Part shown: positions 14,303 to 26,583 of the stretch, one piece after another
Layout of the letters: each line of letters begins with the position of its first letter
Numbering within the stretch: the stretch's first letter is position 1
Assembly: GCF_050948175.1 (NCBI RefSeq)
Contig: NC_135200.1
Coordinates: 1,860,001-1,924,000 of the forward strand
Source of the DNA: Xylocopa sonorina
Taxonomy: Eukaryota; Arthropoda; Insecta; Hymenoptera; Apidae
DNA length: 64,000 bases
Reading direction: 5' to 3'
The notes under the pieces: model-generated
Database searches by the model: none
Seen by the model: only the letters and a program-made list of their open reading frames with translations
Told to the model about the DNA's origin: nothing
Translations under genes and position numbers: made by a program

Positions 14303-14323
14303 TCACGAGTCGATGACTCGTGA
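14303..14323. repeat. Perfect 9-bp inverted repeat, 3-nt spacer
   Basis: TCACGAGTC, spacer GAT, GACTCGTGA: a perfect dyad that could be a protein-binding palindrome or a small hairpin. Nothing nearby identifies a role. Confidence 0.7.
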
Positions 14324-16351
14324 TGACTCAACTCCTAATAAGAACGAGAGTATATTCTGATATATTATTTAATATAGAATTTAGTACTTATTTTGAAAAG
14401 TACCAATTCATGTTTTTCGAAATATTTTGTGTAGAAAGAGCAGCAAGAACAAAAAATTAATTAATCTGGAAAGGCACGCTTCCTGTGAGAGGAGCTTCGC
14501 GCAAGAAACGAAAGTGTAATAAAAAAAATTGTTATCTTGCCTCTTTCAGTCCCCTGTTTACTAATGAAGTTTTTCTTGAGGAAATTTTTTTTTCGGTGGT
14601 CGCGTTCTATGCGGCCAACAGACTCAGTGTTTACTCCTTAGAAGTTTTTTTACCGGTTCTTTTTTAGAGCACAATGGCTTTGAGTAGCGTTTCTTTTATG
14701 GCTTGGGAACATGCAAGGCTAGAGTCAGTGTTTGTTACGCGTTCTAAATTGCTTTCACAGCGTCTCGGTTCTCTTTGCCTTTTGTAATCGTGAAAATAGA
14801 GTCTAATTTCTTCACCGGCTATCGCACGTTTAATAGTTTTTAATGCGTCCATCTATTATTATTATAAAGGTGTATAACTCGAAGAATATATTGAAAATGG
14901 AAGTGTAACAATTTATACGGAACAAGTTGAGAAGGTTCCTTAAGTAGGTTATAGGTTTTTATAGTTAATCATTGGAAATTGATATTATTTGAAATACGAT
15001 ACGTGGATATACAACAAATGACATGAATTATCATTTTTTCGCAACAAAATTTGTCCTTTAACACGTCTGTGCTAATTAATAATTATAAATAGTAGTATTC
15101 ACGATTCGCACTTTAATTATACGATTCTTATCGTATTGAGGATAGTTGGAATAGGTGGAATATCGTACGCAACGATTTTTATTAGCTCGATTCGAATTTC
15201 CGACTAGAAAGAGCTGGCTCGAAAAAATCTTGTCAGGTGTTTTATATCGGTTGCAATCGCGCGGTCGTATAACGAATCCGTGCCACTTTTCACCGTGAAA
15301 TACGCATTCGAGCATCCGATCCTTCGCTCGATTATCGAAGCCGGAAGCAATCAAGGACAGCTGGCACTTATTACTCACCCCGGTCATGATTAAAGAAATT
15401 AGCGCCACCGCTGTTCCTCGATGCGCTCCCTATAAATAAGGATTTCGCGTAATCTCGCCGAATAACCGAGGCGGCTCTCCCCATGGTTTAAAGAAATTGT
15501 ATGTCCTTGCAGCAAACTCGATTAATTTCGTGCTCGAACGTCGCTGGGTAGAAAAAGAAAAATTAAAACATGCGAGAAGAAAACTCGTGGAAATATACAC
15601 GAGGACTTTGCTCGATAAATATTTCATACAGAGTTCTCATCTCTTAATCCGCGGACTTTGCGTGCAACTCTAGGAAAGAACCAGAGCTTATTTTTTACGC
15701 CCAGTTTTCCACTATACATATACACCTCTTGTAGACTTCAATTCTTCGGATATTTAACTGAGTTCTGCGAGATCAAGCGAAGAGACGAGATCGAGATGTT
15801 CGCGTGGTCAGATACGAGAATGAATTGATAAAACCGGTATGATTGTCAATTACATTCGAGTAACTTTTATTTAAAATTCTCTTTGATATTCCTAATATTA
15901 GGAAATGATATTCACACTTTTGTTTTCTTCTTAGCACCTTTATTCTGTCTTGAATTTAATTCAAGATAGAAATAACTCGAATAGTATTTGTTGTAAATGG
16001 GGTCTCGGCACAAAGAGGGTTTATTAAATTAGGCTTGGAAAGACGTCTCTATACGTTACGAGAGCTATACGAACAGTGAGGACACTCGACAGAAAATCTG
16101 AATGAAAATGAGGCCGCAAAACAATTCGGATAATAAACGCTCGAATCGATAGAGGTTTCACTGTTTCACTGTTTATTTTTAGGATTCTGTTTCTTAACAA
16201 AAGGTTCATATTTCATGTCGCGTGGATTAGGTCTGATTACATAAAATACTGTACAATCTCATACAAACCAGTTCCGCGGTTTTGCTTTCTTGAAGATAGG
16301 TAGCAAGGAAATACAAATACTCGTTCTCGGGAAGATTCTCTACATTCGTAA

Positions 16352-16375
16352 AGAGAGAGAGAGAGAGAGAGAGAG
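16352..16375. repeat. (GA)n microsatellite
   Basis: About a dozen GA units seen directly. Confidence 0.9.
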
Positions 16376-18661
16376 TAAAAAGCGTCTCGGTCACCGGCTG
16401 CGTGAAACGATTCCCAGCTCCTGACAAATCGCGGGTCGTTCCCTTTGCGAGCCGGTCGGCTTTGTCCGCGTCATCGATGTCCGCGCGAAAGGAAGCGACG
16501 ATACTTTCTCAACATTCACGGGGATTAATCTCGCGAGGCAATGCCACCGCAAACGCTGGACGTTCTGATGATTTCTCAAAGCCTCCGGGGACAAATGCTA
16601 CCTGTTTTACGTGAAATTAAATGGAACGTGTTTATCTGGTTAAATATGTATCAGTTAAAGTTAAAAGTTCAACGAACGAAATAATTGTTGAACATAGCCA
16701 TTTCAATTTAACCATTGCTCAATGTTTCAAATCACACGTTTTTTTACTGAAAATTAGTAAACCTTCGACGTTCAATTGAAAACCTATGCAATTCACGTTG
16801 TTAATTAATACCATCAGTTCTGCAAGTTTGATTAAAATTCATACTAAATTAACTGGTACACGATAAACCAGAATAGAAGTTTGATACAATTAATAACTCC
16901 CACGATACAATTTACGTATTTATACTATAATTGTATTTAACGAATCTACGAAACATTCAGAAATGGCAAACTGAAAAAGGGAAGAATTCGCTCGAAATTA
17001 CCCTATATATAATTAAGAAAATAGAGGAGACGAAAGGCTTGTCAAGACAAGATAGATCGTAGCAGAGCTAGGTCAGGGACTAAGCAGAAGATCTAGACGA
17101 CCGCGCAGCTATTCATCACGAGGAAAGTCGATCGACGGTATCCAGAGTCGCGCGTCGTTACTCGAAGCGGAAAATTCTTCTGTCCCGGCTGACCCGAACG
17201 AATGGCATTATCCCTCAATTGTGGCGCGTACGTGCGCACCCCCTGAACGGTTTATCCGCGCGGCCACGGGGATGTGTACGTTCGTACGTTGCCGATACCG
17301 TGAGAAATTGAAAAATAAACGATTGTTACTATTCTCGCGTTCGCTCGGTCTGGTCGATCGGGCGTTACGTTTCGATCCATTCACCCTTAACTTTACACTT
17401 AACTGGCTCGCATTTGCACACCCCTTACGGGGGGATGATAACGTGATACGAGTCAACCGTTTCACCGTTTCACCGTTTCATTCGCGGTTCACGATTAACG
17501 ATGCTTCTATTGATCGTTTTATCCGAGGGTTTCTTTAACGATGTTTGCGTTCCTCGCAAGTACGTGCAATTAGGAAATTAGGGAGCTGGAACTCTGATTA
17601 AGGTATTCAAGTGACTTTTTATCATTTTTTCCATACAAATTTTATAAATTCGTTGTGCTTATGCTAGTTGTGAATTTTTCTTTTCTGCTTTCGTTCTTCT
17701 TTGAGTAAGTTCCTCGGGTTTTTAAAGATGATTCGTAACAAAAATATAATATCGTGGCGAACTTACTTGAAATGAACTTACTTGGTTAATCAATGTGTTG
17801 TATATCAATTTCTTACCTAATATTTATCTACTTAATATAATAATGTGCCAAGACCGCGTTCAAGACTGCGTCGATCATAGTTACGATTTCCACTTCGTTG
17901 TGTAACTTCTCTTTCCTTGCGAACCTAAACTCCTGAAATTCAATCTCACCCAAAACAATACTTTTCCGCGAATTATAAAAAGTAATTTTCTACCCTTAAA
18001 ATTTAGCTAATGTGTATTTTCAAAGAATGATATAATACTTATTCGTTTTGGTTATTTCCATCGCGAGCTTAATGGAAAATCGCGAACGATGCATTAGTTA
18101 GTAGACGAACACAAAATGCTTGACCGTAGTCACGCGGAAGGGAAACCGTTCGGTTCTGTTATCGTGGAAACTGAAAAGCAAACAACTAAGTATGACCTCC
18201 ATTGATCTGCCAATTTAACATGCCAATACGAATCGATCGGTTTCCGTTCGAATTGTTTCTGCTCTCTCCCCCTCTCTATCTCTGAAACATTCGAGATACC
18301 CACTGTTAAGTTCATCGTTCCTCCGAACTAGGATTATTTTTAATTGACACTGTATCAATCGAACTCTGAATACTCGATGAGTGTCGTTTTAAAGTAAAGT
18401 AAAGTTGTATGGTAAAAGTTAACGATTCTTCTTTTGCCCCATCCGGTAGTTTAAAGGATAGCTTTTGTCCTGCAAACAAGGCTCGAAGAGTCCCGTGAAC
18501 ATAACATTAATGTCACTGCGAGACAATGCGTTGTCACGGCATTGTGATATTAAAATATACGAGGCCAATAATAAAAGTTTGGCAATCTTCATTGAAAAAA
18601 AGAGGAGTTTCTGCAGCGAGCCACGCGCGAAATAGTCGCGAACTCTCGTTTATGCGGGGGA

Positions 18662-18686
18662 GGGGGGGGGGGGGGGGGGGGGGGGG
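18662..18686. repeat. Poly-G homopolymer, 25 bases
   Basis: Twenty-five consecutive G preceded by GGGGGA, giving more than 30 bases of almost pure G. It can form G-quadruplex structure in principle. The true length is uncertain because such runs are hard to sequence. Confidence 0.9.
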
Positions 18687-20370
18687 AGTTATGGAAATTT
18701 TCGAGTAGAAAGTTTAAACAGATAAATCAAGTAATTTTTTGTTGAAGTGCGAGAGGCGACCGTTCGGTGGTGTGGGTGATTAAACGGGTTAGCAACAGCG
18801 TGAATTAAAACCGCGATATTTTAACGTTATCCACTGTTTTATCGTAATTAAAATTTCACTTTGTTCGACGTTTCCGTGACAGGATACTAAACAGACCTTC
18901 GAATTAAGTAATTATTAAGAAAAAGAGTTAAAATAACTCTATCGAACGTTTGATGTCGAACATTTATACATACGCTACAATTCGATTCAACTTCGCCATC
19001 TCTGATTCCGAATAATTGTTCGTATATGTCGCCGAATAAATTGGAAACGACATCTACGAGAACTCCGAGTTGAAGCGAGCGATCATTAGAGGCGCGACCG
19101 CGACGATACGGAAATCCCTTCGTAATTGGGGAGATTTATCATCGCGACGCGGCACGTGAAAACCGAGTAGTAAAGAAAAGTAAAGAATCAGCCAAAGGGG
19201 CCAAGGGAGCGGTAATTAACGAACGACGATCGGTCGGACGTATAGTATTAAGATTCAGAAAACAAACGAGTCTCGAAACGCGTCGGCAAGTTGCCGCGGA
19301 GGAGAACGCTTTATTGCACGTAGATTTGCAAAGCTGTTCACACCGGAGGCTTCTGTTTTAGCGGAAGGATCCCGTGACACATTAAGAGCTTGGCAAGGGA
19401 TGCCTTTTAACGGAAACGAACGTCCCATTGCCCCTTTTACGCCATCCGGCCGAAACACTTTGAACGAAATTTCGGTGAATACCAACTGTTTCGCTCGTAA
19501 CTTTCACGATTCCTACAAATTTTTGAAACGAAAGCCAGATTTTCAGAAAAAGAATGTGAAGGAGAATAAGTTAATATAGTTTTGCACCGTTAGCATTTAC
19601 TTGTGGTGGCAGAAGAGAGGAGGAGTATAATTCAGTATGTTCGAATTTGCTCCTCTTTGTTCGGTAGTTGACACTAGAAAGTTAGACGACTTAAAGATGG
19701 CGCGCTCGGTTTACTCAAAGTTTCATTCGTTCGTTTATCGTCCGTCAAACGGGTAAACTCGACCTTCAGATTATTAATCTCGTGTAACTCAGTCCCTCGG
19801 CTAACCGGTCGATATTTGTCATCAAAAAGTTCCCAACGTTACGAACTTTCGAATAAACTTCGCTCTACGCCATGATTGAAGGGAAATGATTTCTGCTGGG
19901 ACGAACGGCGGCGCGCGGGGATGGAGAAGAGGTACGACGTAACAGAGAGCCGGGTGCGACGTCTGCGCGCTGTTGGATTACGAAATTTTTATCGTTCGCT
20001 GACGAGTTGTATTCCCAGCGTCGGCTTTCCTGTCGATCATAAAAGGTAACGACACGGCCGGTCATTCTCGTTTCACGACTCTGTCCAGATTTCCGAGCGA
20101 GCAGTCGGAAAAACACGCGTGACTGTATGGAAGAAGGACGAGGGTCGCGTTCCCGATGCCTGCATAATTCATAAACGCGACACGTCGAAAGTGTCGGCTG
20201 ATAAAACGAACCCGGTATGCAGTGGTACGCCGATGGTGTTCGATTCGTGTCACTGCAAATTCCTCGTTAAATTCTATTTTCTGATCACGATTGAAGCGGC
20301 TGCGCTGCTTCGGTTTGTCGCTGTGCTGTAAAGATGGAGGAAGAAAGAAGGAAGGAAAAGAGAGGGGAAG

Positions 20371-20439
20371 AACGTTTCGTCCTGGGCCTGCTAGTGGACT
20401 CATCAGTAAGGCTACCTAGCAGGCCCTGCCTTAGACGCT
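20371..20439 (-). ncRNA. Type III hammerhead self-cleaving ribozyme, copy A
   Basis: The 69-nt minus-strand motif has all core elements. The 5' strand AGCGT of open stem III is followed by C17, with the cleavage site after GUC. Stem I is TAAGGC/GCCTTA, closing a 15-nt loop. CTGATGA is complete. Stem II is GTCC/GGAC with a 13-nt loop. GAAA runs into the 3' strand ACGTT of stem III. Stem III has five pairs including one G-U. Every universally required core base is present. Loop I and loop II share a perfect 11-nt complementarity (GGGCCTGCTAG with CTAGCAGGCCC). It lies about 28 nt downstream of the TATA box. Cleavage is expected from family knowledge but has not been tested. Confidence 0.93.
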
Positions 20440-20466
20440 GGGATATTAGGGACAGTTCGGAACTTC

Positions 20467-20472
20467 TATATA
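20467..20472 (-). promoter_or_regulatory. TATA box of LTR copy A
   Basis: TATATA within CCAATATATAG on the minus strand. Start-site spacing of about 30 nt would place the RNA 5' end at or just before the ribozyme. Confidence 0.5.
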
Positions 20473-20552
20473 TTGGAAACGATGGGTCATCGGGTACTTT
20501 CAGGAAAGTGTAAATGGTGCTGTCCCTCTAGTGGCGAGTGCCGCCACACGAT

Positions 20553-21586
20553 AAATAGAAACGTGATGGGAATCATCTTTGAATTGATATTTTGAAAAAA
20601 TTCTGCCTATATCAACGAGTTTTACACTTCGAATTCGAACGATTATGTATTATAATTAATTAATACCTTTAAGACCAGGCTTCCACAGCTACAAAAATTT
20701 AATGAAACTCGATACACCTATAAAAGTTACGAGTAATATATCGTGTACGAAACGTAAACCGCCTCGAGAAATGTGATATAGAAATAGTGAATATTAAAAA
20801 TCGTTGTGATACGTGTTTTAATTAAAATCCAGTCGGAAGGTTTCGAAACTGCAACGTAACAGTACTTGTTCCAGTACTTGTCATTACATCTTAGCCTGGA
20901 GCGGTTTTTAAAGGAGGGCGAAACTAGCAAGAGCACGGCGTCAAACGGCGTCAACCATCCTTTATGGTCTTAACCAACGATCTCTCAAATACAGTAGCAG
21001 GGGGTGAGGGCGCGTGTTAAAGACCCGGAACAATTGAAATCGCTAGACCTCGCCTTTATTGACGCTGCGCGAGCGATGGCCTTCTGGCTCTGCATAGTGT
21101 TTGATAGAGGGGTATACTTCCGGAGATAAATATAGAGGAGATCAAGAAATCCTTCTTGGGGAGGGATCTCGAACATCTAACTGTAAGTTACGCGACGGTC
21201 AGAGATTCGAACACGTGGCTAGTGGATACGAAATGTCTTTTCTCCGTTTTCACGCACGGTCATTCGTTCTATCCTGTGCAACTGTGTGTCCTGTGATAAC
21301 TTTCTTCCCGACTGTCTCGAAGCGGCTTCGGGGATACAGAGTTCTTAACTTTCCACTGGTGACCAGCGAGAAATTATCTTATCTGGGTACCGCGGGAGTA
21401 TAATTTTACCGCTGCTAAATATTGATGTACTTTAAAGCTGGCAAAGGATTTCGTTCAAATATTTTACGTGCTCTGCGGGTGTGTTTCATTTCTCTCCGAT
21501 GAATGATCTCTGGATGATCTCCTGTTCATTTTTTAATAAGTAAACAGAATTAATTTGTTCACATCTGAAAACGAAGAATATAAAAA
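20553..21586. other. Noncoding stretch between two LTR-like elements
   Basis: AT-rich sequence with short chance frames on both strands. No exon, RNA gene or repeat is recognised. Confidence 0.5.
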
Positions 21587-21590
21587 TTTT

Positions 21591-21840
21591 TGTAAGAAAT
21601 ATCGGGTAACAGGGTGCACGGACGGTCAACGAGGGCCGTGTGCATTTCCCTGTGGCATCGCCCCACTCCGGGGCCTTGTCTAAACATACGAATGGGCCAT
21701 GACGTTGAGGGTGTCCTCGAGGCTAGTACGAATGGCCTAAGAAGGCATTCTTGTATGAACCTTCGGGTGAATCAGAAATAAATACGCCCAGTAAACGTTG
21801 AGCAATCGAGTTTTTACTTTATTCTCATCTACATCCTACA
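21591..21840 (+). mobile_element. Candidate solo LTR of an unrelated retrotransposon
   Basis: A 250-bp, GC-richer block in AT-rich surroundings begins TGTAAG and ends CCTACA, so its ends are TG...CA with short imperfect inverted termini. It is flanked by TTTT on both sides, a possible 4-bp target-site duplication, though weak because both flanks are T-rich. A polyadenylation signal AATAAA lies at 21777-21782, about 58 bases before the 3' end, as in the R/U5 part of insect LTRs. The segment around 21610-21655 can fold on itself (CAGGGTGCACGG with CCGTGTGCA and CCCTG). No second copy exists in the window and no internal body is present. The orientation call rests on AATAAA only. Confidence 0.45.
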
Positions 21841-22352
21841 TTTTACTTTTATTTAAGTACACCATAAAGATTAACGAGTGCGTGTTTGTACCTTTTGTTT
21901 TTGTTCAATATGGTCGCGGTTAAAGAAATAAATCTTTCACAAAACATGACTGCAAGCAATTGCAGAATTTACAATTACCGCTGTACTCGTTCCGTTCCCG
22001 AGTATTTTACGTTTCTGCGAGTAAAAAATAGACTGGATAATTGAGTTGTGAAGACGAATTTCGAAAAGGAGTTAACAGTTGAAATATCTCGGATCGTTTA
22101 AAATGCATTTGCATATTAATAGTCTTACCATTGCGGGACTATAATCGAGAAGCGGAGAATTGAAATTGCCTCCCTTTTCTTCCCTCTTGCAAGGAACCAT
22201 TGAATTGTTTTATCAAGTTACGTCTAAAGACAACATTCTACTTAAAACTTTTCAGAATTTTTACAATTCTTACAACTATTTGAAATAAAAATCTTACACG
22301 ATTATGCTACATTTTTCCCAATTCCTTTCGAAATTACATCCTTCTACGCGTC

Positions 22353-22354
<2 letters not shown>

Positions 22355-22418
<64 letters not shown>

Positions 22419-22432
22419 GAGAGAGAGAGAGA
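22355..22432. repeat. (GA)n microsatellite with one interruption
   Basis: Nearly 80 bases of GA units, broken by a single GC unit near 22405. Translated frames across it are artefacts (alternating Arg-Glu or Ser-Leu). Confidence 0.95.
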
Positions 22433-25400
22433 AGACAAAAACGTGAAACGAATCAAACAGTGAAAAGCACTCGCCGCTGCAAAAGTAGAACCGTTCTTGC
22501 GCACGCGATGAAGGAGACTCGCTGAATGTCAAAGAGGAAACGATACGCTACGGGTGAATGAATCAGCAACAAGACTTAAAGTTATTGAATCAAGCGGGTC
22601 TCTGTTAAACGAGGTGCTTCTTTCCTCTTTTATTCTCCCGCTCCTCTGGTTCCTTTATTTCATTCAAGTGCCACCTTCTCTTTCGCCGATTTCACCCTTT
22701 CACCGGCGATGCCGATGAAACTGACGCGTGTATCGTCGAAATTACCTTCCAACCGGCTCGTGAATAGCTCGACGACTTTTTAATGCTTAGATGTTAGTTT
22801 AATGGCAACGCGTAAGTAAATGTAGTTGACGGAATTACAGTGGTACGTACGGATGTGGAACGAAAGGTTTTCAGTTTCGAAACGGAAATGAGAAAATATC
22901 GAGCGAAGAATGATTTGATTTCCAAATGTAGACTCCTTCGAGGTCAGCACATGTACTCGAACGATATTCAAGGATCTTTGCGCTTTCGTGAAAAACCGAT
23001 TCGTACAACTCGTAAATATAGATGTTGCGGTGGAGAAACTTTCGTTGGTTCGAACACGAACTAACTTCACAGAGAAAAAGTCTGGTTAGAATCTTTATCC
23101 TAACAATAATAGCTACGTACTTCGACTTCTTCTTTTCTTTTAGGAATTTTTCTCAAAATTACCGCTGGTTTGTAGATTCGTACAATCTTGCGAAATTTTG
23201 ATTTGACAATCGAGTAGCTAGAAATTCTAACCTCTTCAATTTTAACACCGAAACCGTATGTCAGAATCTTTACAATTTCCATGGTGGAAAGTACCGACAG
23301 TCCAAAGTTCGTTCCACTTTATCGTTTTGAATTACCAAAGCACAATTCAACATTCGTTGTTTCCATCTAATTAATTAAAAAACTTGATACCCTCGCAGCA
23401 GCCGACATTCAGAGTTTATTAATTCGTAAACGTCAGAGTTCACCAGCTCGAAGCGGTTTCATGAATTTTCTCGTAGCGCGTATCAGTCCTAAAAACTAGT
23501 TCCATTTTCTTAAATGTCCCTTTAGTAATTCATACAGTTTCCCTAAACTTTGAATTCGCAAAGTTTCCGTAAGCCGCGAAACGAGCAGAAATAAACCCAT
23601 CTAGAAGCTCGACGCGAGCCACGACTTCAATAATATAACACATTCACGTCCGAGGCAAAAGCGGCAAGTGAAGCGTCACTCGATGTAACTCAACAGTAAC
23701 AGTAACAACGCGTTGTCCACTATCAAATAAATACACCGACGAAGGTAGCGAACGAGAAACACGTTTTTGGTTTTTTTCTCCATTCTTCTGGTACTTGGTA
23801 CCAGTGGTCGCGAGGCCTCGTTGAACAGCCATAAAATAGTCGGGCGAATGGACACGGAATGAAGTTTGGAACAAATCGTTTTAACAAAGTCAAACGGTAT
23901 CACGATTTACGATTCCGCGTACGAATGAATCAGTTTTATCGATCGTGAACGTAAAGGAGGCCAGACTGGACTGGTTGTTACGTGCGAGCTGGTTTATGGT
24001 GTAATAAAATATTCATCGCGTTTAATGGCATCTGCAGGCAGAGCTGTTTTAACGTTTACCAACCGTTTTGTGATTCGGCGAATTTTTTCGTATCGCTTCC
24101 GATAATTCTCGTTTCTCGAGATCGCAGACTTTTGGACGAATGGCGAAATACGTTTTCATCAATTCTCCGTCGTGGAATACCTTTTTGGGATATTATTTAT
24201 GGAACGAGTAATTCCATCGAATTTCGGTAATTCGAAAATCGGCGACAGTAGGTATCGATTTTCAAATGCATGTGATGCAAGGAAATGCGTTATTTCATGC
24301 AAAATACGTGCGAATTACAGATACGCGTTACGGCCGTTATGAAACGTACGAATTTTCCGCTTCTAAGCAATTCGGCAACAGGGCAGACTTATTTAATTGA
24401 AAGTTCGTTCTTCACGGTTCGAGTAGTAAAATTTTCGAGCAACTTCTTGTCGCAACTAGAATTATACGATTCGTCAGCTTCTGTTACTATCTTCAGATTG
24501 GTCGAAAAATGTTCACGTCTACGTAGAATTCGGAATATCGCGTATTAATTGGAATTATTTGAATCGTGTCGATAATTCACGAGGCGGCAGCCAAGCAGAC
24601 TGTAGGATGGCCGCGGCTATAAACTCGTCTCCTCTTGACAGGGCTGGTCGAACTTTTAAGACGAACAGAAGAAAGTGGCGCACGGTTTTATTGCTCCTGG
24701 CGTCTCCCGAGAGGTCTAGAACCGCGCGAGGAAATTGGAAGAAGAAGAAGCGGGAGATCCTTAGGGTCCGCTAAGGCGTGTCACGAGGGAACGCAACCTG
24801 CCATCACGCAGTCCTACCATCTCCGATATATATGGACTTCCAAATTCGTTCGTTGTGGATCGTTGCGGCGTGTCACCGAGTTCCATCGAGAAGAATTCAT
24901 ACATGGGAAAATAATACTCGTACAAATAGGAAGGATCCTCCTAAGCGGCAAGCGGCTTCATCTGAACTTTGTCAGAGAAGAGTGTATAACACACGAGAAT
25001 TCGTATTTACAATTCTATAAAACATTAAAAAAGTAATAGATGTTAATAATTAAATAGATATTATTCCAGCATTGATCCGTGAGCAATTTTTCTTCCTTTG
25101 AAGCATCGAAAGCCAATTGATCGCCTCTAATTAATGAAACATTGATAGCTCATGGTATACAATAAGTACCTCGAATCTACGTTCCGTTCATTATCGTTGT
25201 ACGATATAATAAAATATTCCGTTTTCAAAAGCGTGTATCTCTGATTAATTAAATACTCGCAATTCATTCTTAGTCCGTGAAAAGGTACTTTGAATTATAT
25301 GCCATGCCACTTTAACTTCATTAAGTAATAAAATATCTGACTCTTGAGAGCTGCACATTTTCCTCGGCTCGACGTTTCCTCTCGCGTACACACTTTCGTA

Positions 25401-26550
25401 CGCTCCAATTCAATTGAATTCGATTATTTCTAATTCGATATGCTTATCGATCGCGTGGTAAAAGAAACGAGATATGGTTCGTATACCGTGTAGGAAGTGT
25501 GCCCTTTCTTGATTCCAGTCATTTTCGTCAGATTGGAAAGTCACGACGGTGTCCGACTAGAGTCTTCCTCCGATTCTCGCCGAGGGAGAAGTTACCACAA
25601 AACGCTCTCAGATGTTACCAAGTACGTGAGCAAGTGTTTCCTCTGTTCCTTCCTGCGAACGGAAATGGTCCGCATTCTGTACGTACACGCTACTGAATCC
25701 ACAAATTTCTTCTAACGGAACGTCTTTTCGACGTGAATAAAATGCATCTATAAAACAGACCGCCAAGTAAAAGAGTAAGAAAATTTGTTCAATTTTTAAT
25801 TCCCATACTAGCCTGCTAGAAGGCTTGAAATATTGAACCCTGAAATTACTTACTAGATAATTAATTACTTTTCGGTGGAAAATGCTTTCAGATTCGTACG
25901 TTTAAGATTCGATTAGTAATTTCGCTACGTTCTTTCGTACATTTCCGAATGGAAGCAATCCGAGCCGTTCGAGAGGAAACAGACGCGGGAGGAGAGAGTT
26001 GGAAACGTTAATTGGTTGAAGGAACATTCAGAAACGGTTTCTTTAGCTAGTGAAGTTATAAAATGCTACTTTATTAGTGACAGGTGTTCACGAGCGGTGG
26101 AGTTTCCTCGGGCAACGTAATTACAGCCTCTTTGCGAATAGGTAGTGGTGTGAAATCCATTTAGTCGATTGGCAATTATTCCCGTGAAATTCCTTCGTTA
26201 GAATGCAAACCTAGGCAAGTTCTAAATGGCCCGAAATTCCTCTTTAACTCTCGTTATTGTTTATTATTAAATAATCGGAAAATCGTGTTTACTATACTTA
26301 TATATCCATACTTACTTCGGTTGCAAATTAACTCTCTCGATCGAATTTTATACCAACTGAAAATTTTCAAAAGAAAACTAATTACTATAAATACCATTGT
26401 AGATCAACGACGATGACGCAAAGAGACGACGACTCATCGGTCGAAAGCAAATATCTGGTGATTTCAATTACAATCTTCGCATCACGCAAAACGGTACTCT
26501 GTTACAGCGGTATACATTTCGTGTAAAATTAATTTCGGTACAAAAAGTTT

Positions 26551-26583
26551 CGCTCGACGCGAGAAACTGCTTCGCGTCGAGCG
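26551..26583. repeat. Perfect 12-bp GC-rich inverted repeat (hairpin)
   Basis: CGCTCGACGCGA, 9-nt loop, TCGCGTCGAGCG. This is a perfect 12-bp stem of high GC content in AT-rich surroundings, symmetrical on both strands. The transcript strand and role are unknown. Confidence 0.75.

Larger units (their letters stand above)
8273..20287. other. Long noncoding stretch with simple repeats
   Basis: No exon, RNA gene or transposon is recognisable. Contents are listed separately: (CAA)n at 11704-11735, a 9-bp-arm palindrome at 14303-14323, (GA)n at 16352-16375 and a G25 run at 18662-18686. GC-richer islands near 13815-14226, 17200-17540 and 19900-20290 carry frames on both strands with no family resemblance; they may be conserved noncoding DNA. 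Confidence 0.5.
20292..20548 (-). mobile_element. Hammerhead-ribozyme solo LTR, copy A (minus orientation)
   Basis: A 257-bp element read on the minus strand. It begins TGTGGCGGCACTCGCCACTA and ends GCAGCCGCTTCA, so it has the TG...CA termini of an LTR. Perfect 4-bp direct repeats CGAT flank it (20288-20291 and 20549-20552), the 4-bp target-site duplication usual for Ty3/Gypsy-type integrases. Internally, in order, are a CTTTCCTGAAAG dyad, CCAATATATAG (TATA box), a complete type III hammerhead ribozyme and a pyrimidine-rich tract. It differs from copy B at only a handful of positions, which suggests recent mobility. No internal retrotransposon body, primer-binding site or second LTR lies next to it, so it is a solo LTR or a nonautonomous unit. 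Seen: termini, duplication, ribozyme. Inferred: LTR identity and mobilisation by a partner element elsewhere in the genome. Confidence 0.85.

Noticed and set aside
15430..15627. Minus-strand frame starting with a signal-peptide-like hydrophobic stretch, considered as the missing first Dpr exon
   Set aside because: No GT donor in the required phase follows the hydrophobic segment and no Dpr residues are present.
22304..22532. Frames with Arg-Glu or Ser-Leu repeats
   Set aside because: These are translations of the (GA)n array.
24635..25036. 133-codon plus-strand frame, and similar frames at 38847-39248 and 32390-32779 (minus)
   Set aside because: No motif, no signal peptide and no splice signals consistent with a gene model.
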